Positions 38,989 through 47,597 of a stretch of 64,000 nucleotides of DNA are shown here, piece after piece. Source of the stretch: a virus; IMG/VR virus record IMGVR_UViG_3300027759_000067, positions 25,708-89,707 of that record. One strand, written 5' to 3'. A program made the translations under genes and the position numbers. The notes beneath the pieces are model-generated. The model ran no database searches and was not told where the DNA came from. It saw nothing but the letters and a program-made list of their open reading frames with translations. Numbering within the stretch: the first letter of the stretch is position 1; each line of letters begins with the position of its first letter.

Positions 38989-39023
38989 ATGATATGGTCA
39001 ACGTCTTAGAAAAAATTTTTGGC

Positions 39024-39029
39024 TAAATA
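39024..39029 (+). promoter_or_regulatory. Late promoter motif
   Basis: GCTAAATAC, 23 nt before the ATG at 39053. Confidence 0.6.
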
Positions 39030-39052
39030 CAGAGATATTATACATTAACTCT

Positions 39053-39835
39053 ATGCCTACACCCGGAAGTCCCATCTCTGTTACTGATTACAACGACATA
39101 CAAGTCATATTAGATGACATATTAGGTCTTGGCGAAAATGGATATGGTCTACCTCAAACAACTTCTAGTCCAATAACTGGAGGAAGAGCAACAATCAACC
39201 AGTGGAATGCATTAATCACTGATCTCAATACTGTACGCCGTCATATGACCAATACAGGAACAAGCACAGCATATTTTGTAAGTGGAAGCACCATAGTCAG
39301 TACCACAACAATTAATAAGTTATATTCAGATTCTTTAGCCATACAGAATTCTAATAATAGATGGATATGTCATCCTAACCAATTCTATGTATCGAGTGGT
39401 AACAAAACACTTTTTCGAGATAGTATATCTTTAAGAACTACCGCCTGGGGAACACAGACTAATAGTATATCACATCAAGTAGTAGCTACATTTCCAGACA
39501 GATTAACCGCACGATATTATTTCAATCTAGGTTCGTATTTAAACTTTGTTCCTTTTATCAATGGTAGAGGATCAAATGATTTAGATGGTGAGTGGATTAA
39601 TTTTATCAATTATCTAAGGGCACCTGTAAATGAATATAGATATACACATAATGAATATGTTAATTATCTAAGTACCACTACAACTATCAATAGTGGTACA
39701 TTACAAGTAAAAATACTAGCAGAAAAAGCCATAGACGAAGCGTCTATAAAATTTACTGTAACCTACAAGAACAATGCATCGTCGACAATATATTTGTTAC
39801 CGTCGGTATCTGTATATAACTTAACAGCCGTTTAA
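39053..39835 (+). CDS. Virion structural protein
   Basis: 260 residues. Start PTPGSPISVTDYNDIQVILDDILG (in two parts) and a middle with GRATINQWNALITDLN, then beta-rich Thr/Ser/Asn sequence, typical of tail-associated proteins in T4-like environmental phages. The exact part is unknown. Late motif upstream; the next gene starts 2 nt later. Confidence 0.65.
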   Translation: MPTPGSPISVTDYNDIQVILDDILGLGENGYGLPQTTSSPITGGRATINQWNALITDLNTVRRHMTNTGTSTAYFVSGSTIVSTTTINKLYSDSLAIQNSNNRWICHPNQFYVSSGNKTLFRDSISLRTTAWGTQTNSISHQVVATFPDRLTARYYFNLGSYLNFVPFINGRGSNDLDGEWINFINYLRAPVNEYRYTHNEYVNYLSTTTTINSGTLQVKILAEKAIDEASIKFTVTYKNNASSTIYLLPSVSVYNLTAV

Positions 39836-39837
39836 TC

Positions 39838-42800
39838 ATGTCTAATATACTACACACAATAAAAAATACCAGCACCACACTTGCGGCCACAATAACCAAT
39901 ATTTCTTTCAGTAGTCCAGCAGGTATACAGCATCATGCAGATCTTAGTGTATTTGGGTTATCCAGTGATTTTACAGGAATATATACAACAGCCTACAGTA
40001 AAAATTATGTTACAGGTAGTCCATTAAGTAGGAAGTATCTGTCGGATACTTCCAATATAGTTAAAACAATATCTGGTTATGATAGTACTACTTTAGTAGT
40101 TAACAATACCACCAACCTAGTCACTGGGTGGGAAGGTAGTGGAGTTTATTCTGGGCGATATATAGTAAGCATAACATCCGCTACTTGGTTATTAATGAGT
40201 AATACTCCATCTGCGCCGCCAACACCGGGTGCCAGTATTACTTTCTCTACTTCCAGTTATGAGATAAAATTACAAACACCTAGCACCACAAGTGGTATTG
40301 GTCCAGGATGGTATATCAATGGCAATGGATATAGTACATCAGCAACTGTTCTTAGTGTAAAAAGTAGTGATACTCTTGTAGTTGATTTTTTACCCACAAG
40401 TCCTTCTGTAGGTAATCCCCTTACATTCTCAACGTCTACTAAAATTAATTATGTAGAGTTAGACAGTGTTACTTCATTGTCCATTGGTCAGAAAGCCTAT
40501 GGTAATGGTTATAGTGGTCAAAGCATAGTTAATATTGCTGGTAATATTGTTACCATGAGTGGGTTGCCTAATACCTATCCAGTGGTAGGAGACCCAATAG
40601 GGTTTGGCACTGGAAATATATATACAATCCCTGCCTCAAGTGAAGTAGGATTCAATTTAGATTTTACCAAATCAATATCTACCACTGGAACCTATACTTC
40701 AATAACATCAGTGGATATTTGGCAAGGTGTAGATAATTCAACTTATTATTTTACCAATTATATAGTTATATCAAGTTCGACATATGCATTGCCAAGTCCA
40801 GGTCCGACAAATGCCATTAGTGACATATACTTCGATAATAACAACCTTGGTCTAGGTTATGGTCTAGCCTATATCAGTCCGTTCCCAAATGCAGAATATG
40901 TGCCAAACACAGGTAGACTTGAACCTGCTGAAATAATTGATAAATCATCAGGTTTTGTTTCAGAAGTTGGTGAGTTTGAAGAACAGAGATTACTGGCTTC
41001 TGGTGCCACAGCCGCAGCGTCTTTGTTAATGTTCAATGACAAAGACACGTTTGGAGATGTTTCATCTGTAAATGATGCAGCAATTAAAACAGCTCTATTT
41101 GAACAGCAATACTCTGAATATCGAAGTATTACCTATCAACAACTCCAAGCTGCTAATATGCTTCCATCACAGTCACAGGTTGATTATAAATTGTTAAGAG
41201 ATGAAGCACAGTTTCAGGCGCAACAACAAGCTAATTCATTGAAAATAACAGCTCAGCAATCTGGTATTATAGTAGCAGTTAGTGATAGTGCTCGCAGCGG
41301 TCTTCAAAAGATAATAGCAGATAATGTTAAAAATGGAATAACTTCAGAAAATAATTATGCGATGGCAGCATTACAAGGCGTTCAAAAAGTTATACAGGTT
41401 GTAGGCGAAGGTATAAATTGGGTAATTGAACGTTTAAGTTTAAACAGTATAGGAAATCTTAGTTTAAATAGTATATACACCAGCGTGAAAGAGTTCAATT
41501 TAAATAGTGTATCAACTGGTTTTAATAATTTTGTTAACAATAACCAATATGTTTCATATGCAATAAAAACTGTTCAAGGATTTGTAACTGATATAGGTAA
41601 ATCATTGCAAGGCCTTGTTCCTGGTATCAATCTTGGATTTACTGATAATAGTAATAGAGTCGGTGGTGCTGCTGCTGCAACATCAATTTTTGGCGATCCT
41701 TTTGTAAAAACTGGAATAGCCATAGTATCAACATTAATGTCGCCGACTACTGCAATTCTATCAACATTAGCATCACTAGCTGGATTCCAGGTAGGTCCTA
41801 CTGGAGAGATAGGTGCAGGGTTAGCTAGGTCTTTGTCAAATCTAACCATCAGCTCTGCATTTGATTCTATTAGTACTTTTATTAGTAATACTGCAAAATC
41901 ATTTGATGGATTTGGAAAAACCATCACAGAAACATTTGATAGACTATTTGGAAATAATCAAACTGCGTTAGCAGCCAATGTTGATGCACTTAGAACAGGT
42001 AATGGTGTTGGTTCAATATTAGGTGGGCTTGATGGCCGCTCACTGAGCACAACATTAAATGGGCTTGATACAAACATTTCTCAATCAACCGGTCTTAGCA
42101 AAGTTTGGGAGACATTATCAAATTTTGGAACAAGCATTTTGAATAACGTTACAGACTGGGCAACTAATTTGTTTACAACAAATAGTGTCGCAACGTCTGG
42201 CCTGGCCATTGTGTCTGCATCATATAGCACTAATATGTCATCAGCTGCAACAATATCAGCAATAGCAGGAACTAATCAAGCTACCAGAGAATCGGTCATA
42301 GCAGCTCTTGCTGCGGCAAACGCTACTGGCACTGGTCGTGAGATTGTGTTTGATGCAGCAGAACGTGCCGGTATAGATCGAGCTACCTTGGCCAACTTGC
42401 AGGCATCCGCAGCCGCAACAGTAAATTACGAAGGAACATTGTACAATAATACAACTGTTACTAAAAATGTAACAAAAGATCCCTACGAAGACACTCCAAC
42501 ATCAACATCGGTATCTCTTAGCTATGATAGTTTTGCTCCAACTACTACAAATCTTGGTGCATTTGGCGAACCAATAATCAGCGGCGGTGGTGGTGATTCT
42601 AGCGGTAGTGTTAATGTTAATGCACGTATGCCAGGTACTTCTAAATTAGCTGGACAAATGATACACGGTGATGCCCTAGTATTATTAGCTGAAGATAGAC
42701 AAGGTACTATACCAGGTGTGGTTATATCAAATACAATCAGTGAACAGCGATTATTAACAATGGTCAGTGAATCTGGTATTAAATTAACTTGTTCGGATAA

Positions 42801-43089
42801 TACTCCACTAACATTAGAAGATGGTAGTTCTATCAATAGTACAGAAGTATTGGGTAAGAAATTACCAGTAGAAGATCAAAATGGATTCCGTTGGGAACTC
42901 ATAGTTGAAGTACTAGATGCAGGACACGGAAAGGTAGCAACAATATATTGTGAAGATCAATGTTATGCTGCTGGAGATGAACCAGGCCGCTGGATATGGA
43001 CACATAATGCCGATGCAATCAAATATGGTGATTTTGCTGCCAATTTTGACGGCCCGGACATTTATGGTCTGAACCTAGGAAATAACTAA
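39838..43089 (+). CDS. Large tail/baseplate protein with Hint-like C-terminus
   Basis: 1083 residues. The N-terminal about 340 are beta-repeats; about 365-640 are helical, Gln/Ala-rich with NSIGNLSLNS-type repeats; about 640-860 are Ala/Ser/Thr-rich; a Gly-rich linker (GGGGDSSGS, about 915-923) leads to a terminal about 150-residue domain. That domain (MIHGDALVLLAED, ESGIKLTCSDNTPLTLEDG, VLGKKLPVED, GDEPGRWIWTHN) looks like the Hint/intein-type fold appended to some tail proteins. No N-terminal Cys nucleophile or terminal Asn-Cys pair is seen, so splicing is not claimed. Confidence 0.6.
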   Translation: MSNILHTIKNTSTTLAATITNISFSSPAGIQHHADLSVFGLSSDFTGIYTTAYSKNYVTGSPLSRKYLSDTSNIVKTISGYDSTTLVVNNTTNLVTGWEGSGVYSGRYIVSITSATWLLMSNTPSAPPTPGASITFSTSSYEIKLQTPSTTSGIGPGWYINGNGYSTSATVLSVKSSDTLVVDFLPTSPSVGNPLTFSTSTKINYVELDSVTSLSIGQKAYGNGYSGQSIVNIAGNIVTMSGLPNTYPVVGDPIGFGTGNIYTIPASSEVGFNLDFTKSISTTGTYTSITSVDIWQGVDNSTYYFTNYIVISSSTYALPSPGPTNAISDIYFDNNNLGLGYGLAYISPFPNAEYVPNTGRLEPAEIIDKSSGFVSEVGEFEEQRLLASGATAAASLLMFNDKDTFGDVSSVNDAAIKTALFEQQYSEYRSITYQQLQAANMLPSQSQVDYKLLRDEAQFQAQQQANSLKITAQQSGIIVAVSDSARSGLQKIIADNVKNGITSENNYAMAALQGVQKVIQVVGEGINWVIERLSLNSIGNLSLNSIYTSVKEFNLNSVSTGFNNFVNNNQYVSYAIKTVQGFVTDIGKSLQGLVPGINLGFTDNSNRVGGAAAATSIFGDPFVKTGIAIVSTLMSPTTAILSTLASLAGFQVGPTGEIGAGLARSLSNLTISSAFDSISTFISNTAKSFDGFGKTITETFDRLFGNNQTALAANVDALRTGNGVGSILGGLDGRSLSTTLNGLDTNISQSTGLSKVWETLSNFGTSILNNVTDWATNLFTTNSVATSGLAIVSASYSTNMSSAATISAIAGTNQATRESVIAALAAANATGTGREIVFDAAERAGIDRATLANLQASAAATVNYEGTLYNNTTVTKNVTKDPYEDTPTSTSVSLSYDSFAPTTTNLGAFGEPIISGGGGDSSGSVNVNARMPGTSKLAGQMIHGDALVLLAEDRQGTIPGVVISNTISEQRLLTMVSESGIKLTCSDNTPLTLEDGSSINSTEVLGKKLPVEDQNGFRWELIVEVLDAGHGKVATIYCEDQCYAAGDEPGRWIWTHNADAIKYGDFAANFDGPDIYGLNLGNN

Positions 43090-43093
43090 AGTG

Positions 43094-43110
43094 TTGGTAT
43101 ACAATACCAA
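43094..43110. other. Short inverted repeat after the large tail gene
   Basis: TTGGTAT-ACA-ATACCAA, 7-bp arms, 3-nt loop, no U-tract. May stabilise the 3' end. Confidence 0.4.
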
Positions 43111-43116
43111 GTCTCT

Positions 43117-43122
43117 TAAATA
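43117..43122 (+). promoter_or_regulatory. Late promoter motif
   Basis: CTTAAATAAC, 12 nt before the ATG at 43135. Confidence 0.45.
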
Positions 43123-43134
43123 ACAAATAATAAT

Positions 43135-44577
43135 ATGGCAACTTCATTTGATGTTAATGTAAAACTAGGCAGCGCTATAGGCTTTAATATAGCCGGTGGC
43201 ATCACGGGCGGATATGCTCCACAGATGCAAACTATTAGAACCTTAGATGGTACTACTTCTACACAAAATTTATCATACACTCAGTATCAAGGGCCTTTGT
43301 TAAAAGTTGATCCATTGACAGACTTTATATTATCTGTGGGTAATACAAGTACCAAACAAACGGTAAAACTGCACAATATTGGTAATGCTGTTTTAACAGT
43401 TACAGATGTATTATTCTCATTCTCCCAAGATATTAAACCTATATTATATTTTAGCAGCACTAGTACGTTGGTTAATGGTTCTATTATTAGTATACCACCA
43501 GGAAATACTTCTTCTTTTCAAATATCTTATACTGGAAATACAAAAGGAGTTTTTGACAATGCTATAACTATAAAATCAAATAGCAGTATTGGCCCATATT
43601 ATAAACTTACCACACACCAGGTAGTACAAGTTACATCTAGTTCTACAGTTTCTCCTGCATCATTTACTACCACAACAACAGAGATTGGTAAAATTGAAAG
43701 TGTAAAATATAATATTATTCCTATTATTAATGAATATAACGTAACTAATTTAGCTATTAGATTTACTACAACATTTGTTACCAATACTACCGCTTGGACG
43801 TATACCACAGGTACAAATTCTATAACCGCAACATTTAATTCGTGGGAAGTTAATAATACAAATGGTACCTACATTTCAACATTAACTATAGCAGCTAATA
43901 ATTACACATCAACTGTTACAAATATAGCAATTGTAAATATTGATCATTCATTGAATAAGAATCTTAAAACTTGGGTTAGTCCTGTATCTAAACATAATAG
44001 TATAATAGGTATTAGCTACGATTTAGATAATGGTGAAAGATACCTAACCATTGGTATAGGACTAGGCGGTGATGGATCTAACATCTACGATGCTGGTGGC
44101 AATATATATCAAGATATAAATGCACTTGGGTTAGGTGCTGACACGGTATTAACTCCATACCCATTCTGGTCCAATGTATGTAAGATTAAATTTACAGGTC
44201 TTGCACAAACTTATTACAGCAATGATTACGTGGTTAAACGCACAGCAAACAATAACTATATGAAATACTTTGGCGAATATAATGCGCTAGGTTCGATGTT
44301 TATTATTACAGATGATGGTTATGGATCTCTAACCATTGAGCTGAACCATCTGAGAGAACTTAGCAACGATGAAACATTTGATGCTACATTGCAAAATCTT
44401 ACCAGATCTTTCTATTATTATTCAACCGTGGATGTACTTGGTAGAATATCACCATTACCCACTGAATATTCTAGTTCCATTGATGATTATACCACATACT
44501 TGTTTACTGGATTTAGTTACAATGCCACAAGCAAAACGGCAATTGTTAAAAAAGTCATTGTAGATCTTCCTGTATAA
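43135..44577 (+). CDS. Virion structural protein with Ig/ASH-like domain
   Basis: 480 residues. About 60-170 shows KQTVKLHNIGNAVLTVTDV, then ISIPPGNTSSFQISYTG, the pattern of ASPM-SPD2-Hydin/choice-of-anchor Ig-like beta-sandwiches used in adhesion. The remainder is Thr/Asn/Ile-rich beta sequence with GERYLTIGIGLGGDGSNIY. Probably part of the tail or fibre complex. No export signal. Confidence 0.65.
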   Translation: MATSFDVNVKLGSAIGFNIAGGITGGYAPQMQTIRTLDGTTSTQNLSYTQYQGPLLKVDPLTDFILSVGNTSTKQTVKLHNIGNAVLTVTDVLFSFSQDIKPILYFSSTSTLVNGSIISIPPGNTSSFQISYTGNTKGVFDNAITIKSNSSIGPYYKLTTHQVVQVTSSSTVSPASFTTTTTEIGKIESVKYNIIPIINEYNVTNLAIRFTTTFVTNTTAWTYTTGTNSITATFNSWEVNNTNGTYISTLTIAANNYTSTVTNIAIVNIDHSLNKNLKTWVSPVSKHNSIIGISYDLDNGERYLTIGIGLGGDGSNIYDAGGNIYQDINALGLGADTVLTPYPFWSNVCKIKFTGLAQTYYSNDYVVKRTANNNYMKYFGEYNALGSMFIITDDGYGSLTIELNHLRELSNDETFDATLQNLTRSFYYYSTVDVLGRISPLPTEYSSSIDDYTTYLFTGFSYNATSKTAIVKKVIVDLPV

Positions 44578-44593
44578 TTTGGTAAAATATCCA

Positions 44594-44622
44594 TTGACAC
44601 AGTTGGTAAAATCTAGTATAAT
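44594..44622 (+). promoter_or_regulatory. Sigma70 early-type promoter for the ligase
   Basis: TTGACA (44594-44599), 17-bp spacer, TATAAT (44617-44622). The spacer TTGGTAAAATC and the leader AATTAACGCATTACA echo the minus-strand early promoter family. Confidence 0.85.
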
Positions 44623-44654
44623 TAACGCATTACAAACACTCTTTGAAAGAAAAC

Positions 44655-45968
44655 ATGAGTAATTGCGATAGCATTATCCGAATTCTAGAAGATCATCCTA
44701 GCCGATTGAACAAAGAAGGCATAATTGAAGCTGAAGCCAAAGCAGATAATATTGAATTGTTTGAAGGCTTCCGTATGGCCTTGGACAATCTATATACTTT
44801 TGGTGTAAAGAAAGTACCTACACATGGTGGTCCAGATGGTCAAGGATTGCCCTGGGAGGCATTTAAAGAACTTGCCCATTTACTCTACACACGACAACTT
44901 ACAGGGCACGATGCACGTGATGCCATTGAACTAGCATTGAGTGCAAGTACACAAAACCAATGGAACGATTGGTATCGTCGTATCCTTATCAAAGATCTAC
45001 GTTGCGGTGTCAGTGAAAAGACTGTAAACAAAGTACTCAAAGCATATACAACAATTAAGAGTGTACCTGTGTTTGAATGTATGTTAGCACATGATGGTGC
45101 TAATCACGAAAAGAAGATTACAGGTAAAAAACTACTAGAACCCAAACTGGACGGTGTGCGTGTTATCACCGTAGTCAATGCCGAGAACCATACTTGTACA
45201 ATGTACAGCCGCAATGGCAAGGTATTAGAAAACTTTGGACATATCACAACAGCTATTGAAGCAAACATTGGATTGTTTGATCGTAGTTTAATCCTTGATG
45301 GCGAAATGGTTAGCTCTAGTTTCCAAGCATTAATGAAACAGGTACATCGTAAAAGTGATGTACAAAGTGATGATGCCCGTTTGATGTTGTTTGACATCAT
45401 TCCTCTCAGTGAATTCCAACGTGGCGAGAGTGTTTTAGGTCAGCGCCGTCGCAGTAATCTATTACGCAGTATGAAAGCTGTGTTTGATAAAGTTGGTAGC
45501 ATTGATGTTATTCCCCAAAAAGAAGTTGATCTTGAAAGTTATGTTGGCGAATTGGAATTTAAGCAATACAACAAAGATGCCATTGAAGCAGGTTTTGAAG
45601 GTATTATGATCAAAGACATTGATGCTGTCTATGAATGCAAACGCAGCGTTAGTTGGTTAAAGATGAAACCTTTTATTGAAGTAAGTTTGGAGATCACGGA
45701 TGTTGAAGAAGGCACTGGTAAGAATGTGGGACGCTTGGGAGCTCTTGTTTGCTCCGGCGTCGACGAAGGTAGGGACATACGAGTTAATGTCGGTAGCGGT
45801 CTTAGTGACGCTGATCGAACTGAGTTTTGGGCTAACCGTGATAGTCTTAATCGTCAAATTGTGGAAGTAAGAGCAGATGCTGTTACACAAAATCAAGATG
45901 GTACTTATTCGTTGCGTTTCCCGCGCTTTCTCCGTTTCCGTGGCTTTGCAGCTGGCGAGAAGATTTAA
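44655..45968 (+). CDS. 30: ATP-dependent DNA ligase (T4 gp30-like)
   Basis: 437 residues from ATG; a TTG 12 nt earlier is weaker. Adenylation motif I is EPKLDGVR (Lys164 nucleophile), motif III-like LILDGEMV, motif IV EGIMIKD and motif V SWLKMKP, followed by an OB-fold. T4 ligase is 487 residues. It seals nicks and Okazaki fragments. It has its own sigma70 promoter inside the late region. The next gene starts at the stop. Confidence 0.93.
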   Translation: MSNCDSIIRILEDHPSRLNKEGIIEAEAKADNIELFEGFRMALDNLYTFGVKKVPTHGGPDGQGLPWEAFKELAHLLYTRQLTGHDARDAIELALSASTQNQWNDWYRRILIKDLRCGVSEKTVNKVLKAYTTIKSVPVFECMLAHDGANHEKKITGKKLLEPKLDGVRVITVVNAENHTCTMYSRNGKVLENFGHITTAIEANIGLFDRSLILDGEMVSSSFQALMKQVHRKSDVQSDDARLMLFDIIPLSEFQRGESVLGQRRRSNLLRSMKAVFDKVGSIDVIPQKEVDLESYVGELEFKQYNKDAIEAGFEGIMIKDIDAVYECKRSVSWLKMKPFIEVSLEITDVEEGTGKNVGRLGALVCSGVDEGRDIRVNVGSGLSDADRTEFWANRDSLNRQIVEVRADAVTQNQDGTYSLRFPRFLRFRGFAAGEKI

Positions 45969-45969
45969 T

Positions 45970-46212
45970 ATGGAAAAAGACGCAGTAAAATCTATCATCT
46001 ATGGTGGTATCAACGAATTAATGAATAATAGAGATTATTATCGTCGAAGTGCCGTTGGTTCCAGATATAGTGAATGGACTGAAACAGGTATGAAAGTTTT
46101 ATTAGAATACACCGTCTATATGGCTCACTATATACACGATGCCGAAGACAAGGTGTTAGACAAACGTGCCAAAGAATTGGTAATTAAAGGTTTAAAAGGA
46201 GAAGAAGTTTAA
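45970..46212 (+). CDS. Small hypothetical protein
   Basis: 80 residues from the ATG directly after the ligase stop; helical (DRDYYRR-like and [19 protein letters not shown] segments), resembling small phage proteins of unknown role. Lies between ligase and the IF-1 gene in the same transcript. Confidence 0.65.
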   Translation: MEKDAVKSIIYGGINELMNNRDYYRRSAVGSRYSEWTETGMKVLLEYTVYMAHYIHDAEDKVLDKRAKELVIKGLKGEEV

Positions 46213-46214
46213 TC

Positions 46215-46433
46215 GTGTCAAAAGAAGACTTAATAACGTCAGATGGAGTAGTAGAAGAAGTATTACCCAACGCAATGTTCAGGGTAAAACTAGCACAAGG
46301 TGCTACCATACTTGGCCACATCTCAGGCAAGATGCGCCAAAATAAAATACAAATCCTAGCAGGTGATAAGGTTCGTATAGAAATGAGCCCGTATGATCTA
46401 AGCAAATGTAGAATAACTTATAGAGAACGGTGA
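46215..46433 (+). CDS. infA: Translation initiation factor IF-1
   Basis: 72 residues, exactly the E. coli IF-1 length, starting at GTG 2 nt after the previous stop. The family signature is continuous by eye: [59 protein letters not shown], i.e. the full S1-like OB-fold that binds the ribosomal A site. The usual glycine of SKGRI is Cys here (SKCRI). IF-1 assists IF-2 and IF-3 in start-site selection. Co-transcribed with ligase. Host contamination is unlikely because phage genes flank it closely. Confidence 0.93.
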   Translation: MSKEDLITSDGVVEEVLPNAMFRVKLAQGATILGHISGKMRQNKIQILAGDKVRIEMSPYDLSKCRITYRER

Positions 46434-46434
46434 T

Positions 46435-46623
46435 ATGGTAGTTGTTGACTACGGAGTTAAGCGGGTTAAGATGCGCTACAAGGTTGATCAAGGTGATAAT
46501 TGGCTTGAAAAAGATCGTTGGTGTGTTAAAAATTTCAAATTTGATGAATATCATCGATGTGGTTTCAGTTTTTACTTTGCAAAAGAAAAACACCTAACGT
46601 GGTTTATATTAAGATGGTCATAA
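46435..46623 (+). CDS. Small basic hypothetical protein
   Basis: 62 residues, basic and aromatic (GVKRVKMRYKVDQG, FSFYFAKEKHLTWF). Starts 1 nt after the IF-1 stop; ends immediately before the terminator. Unknown function. Confidence 0.5.
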   Translation: MVVVDYGVKRVKMRYKVDQGDNWLEKDRWCVKNFKFDEYHRCGFSFYFAKEKHLTWFILRWS

Positions 46624-46626
46624 AAA

Positions 46627-46655
46627 AATAGCACCCTAAGGTGCTATTCTTTATT
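46627..46655. terminator. Bidirectional terminator
   Basis: AATAGCACC-CTAA-GGTGCTATT, 9-bp perfect stem with A-run upstream and CTTTATT downstream, between convergent genes. Confidence 0.85.
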
Positions 46656-47163
46656 CTAAGTATGCTGCCCAGCTAGGGTGGCGCAGATCAAACTTCATCT
46701 TCTTCCGCTTGTCAACCAATTGGAAGTAAGTTGGCTTGAATGGCTTAACTTTAGGAACGATTCTCTTATCATTGCCTTTGTTGGCATTACATTTAGCACA
46801 ACTACAGACACAGTTCTCATAGGTAGTCTTACCACCGTGGCTAGTTGGCAATACGTGATCTAATGTAGCGGTTTTGTTGGTTACATCTACACCACAATAT
46901 TGGCATTTGAAAAGATCACGCAGGAATACATTCTGTTTGCTAAAACGCACACTAGTTTTCTTCTTTTGGTATTCCTTTAAGATCATAACAGCAGGCACAC
47001 GGGTTTCCCAGGTTGCGCTATGTACAATCCAATCTTCATACCATTCCAAGACCGTGGCTTTATCTAATACTAAGTATTGTATAGAAACTTCCCAAGGAAT
47101 TACGCTCAGTGGAAGTACAGAGATTGGTGCCGCATCGGCGTTAAGGATAAGTGTAGCTGACAT
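46651..47163 (-). CDS. HNH endonuclease
   Basis: 170 residues. C-terminal HNH domain: CQYCG (about 88-92), LDHVLPTSHGG (catalytic His region), ENCVCSCAKCNANKG (Asn/His-type and zinc Cys pair). The N-terminal half (about 1-80) is a separate conserved region as in phage HNH proteins of the McrA type. May be a homing enzyme or a DNA-processing nuclease. A sigma70 promoter and a late motif lie upstream. Confidence 0.85.
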   Translation of the reverse strand: MSATLILNADAAPISVLPLSVIPWEVSIQYLVLDKATVLEWYEDWIVHSATWETRVPAVMILKEYQKKKTSVRFSKQNVFLRDLFKCQYCGVDVTNKTATLDHVLPTSHGGKTTYENCVCSCAKCNANKGNDKRIVPKVKPFKPTYFQLVDKRKKMKFDLRHPSWAAYLE

Positions 47164-47171
47164 GATACTAA

Positions 47172-47177
47172 TATTTA
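47172..47177 (-). promoter_or_regulatory. Late promoter motif, minus strand
   Basis: AATAAATAT, 8 nt upstream of the HNH ATG. Confidence 0.45.
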
Positions 47178-47198
47178 TTTGAATAAAATAGAGCTATA

Positions 47199-47227
47199 AT
47201 TATAACATTAAGTTACCAAAAGAGCAA
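47199..47227 (-). promoter_or_regulatory. Sigma70-type promoter for the HNH gene
   Basis: TTGCTC-17-TATAAT on the minus strand, just after the stop of the zinc-ribbon gene. Confidence 0.6.
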
Positions 47228-47228
47228 C

Positions 47229-47516
47229 CTATATTTTGGTAATATCAATATCGCTATCCACAGGTAGTTTCCACAATTGTTTGCGTTCTACACCTTTCTT
47301 TTGAGCAAATTGTTTTGGATTACAATTAGGGCAAACATGATAGAATTGATCATTAATTCTACGATAGTCCATACTGCCCTGATCTCTTTCAAACAAGGAC
47401 TGGCAGCTATCGCATTGTAGTACAGCTACAGTTTTAGTTCTACTATAAGAGTGTGCATTTTTTAGTTTGCTAATTTTAGTGTATTGAGTTTTAATTTTCT
47501 TTGTTTCGATGAACAT
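47229..47516 (-). CDS. Zinc-ribbon-like small protein
   Basis: 95 residues with CDSCQ (about 35-39) and CPNCN (about 62-66), a four-Cys zinc ribbon, and basic termini. Probably nucleic-acid binding; could support late transcription or a partner nuclease. TAAATA lies 4 nt before the ATG; no RBS. Confidence 0.65.
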   Translation of the reverse strand: MFIETKKIKTQYTKISKLKNAHSYSRTKTVAVLQCDSCQSLFERDQGSMDYRRINDQFYHVCPNCNPKQFAQKKGVERKQLWKLPVDSDIDITKI

Positions 47517-47520
47517 TGAT

Positions 47521-47526
47521 TATTTA
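47521..47526 (-). promoter_or_regulatory. Late promoter motif, minus strand
   Basis: TGTAAATAATC, 4 nt before the ATG at 47516; divergent with 47551. Confidence 0.5.
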
Positions 47527-47550
47527 CATTCGGATTACAGAAATCCAAAC

Positions 47551-47556
47551 TAAATA
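47551..47556 (+). promoter_or_regulatory. Late promoter motif
   Basis: ACTAAATACC, upstream of the large fibre gene. Confidence 0.6.
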
Positions 47557-47597
47557 CCGTTATGACCTAATCAATGGTCAAAAATCAGGAATTCAAA

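Noticed and set aside
39838-43089. Protein-splicing intein
   Set aside because: The Hint-like part is C-terminal with no downstream extein and without recognisable Cys/Ser start and Asn-Cys/Ser end.
46651-47163. Homing endonuclease inside an intron
   Set aside because: No split gene is seen around the HNH gene; its neighbours appear complete.
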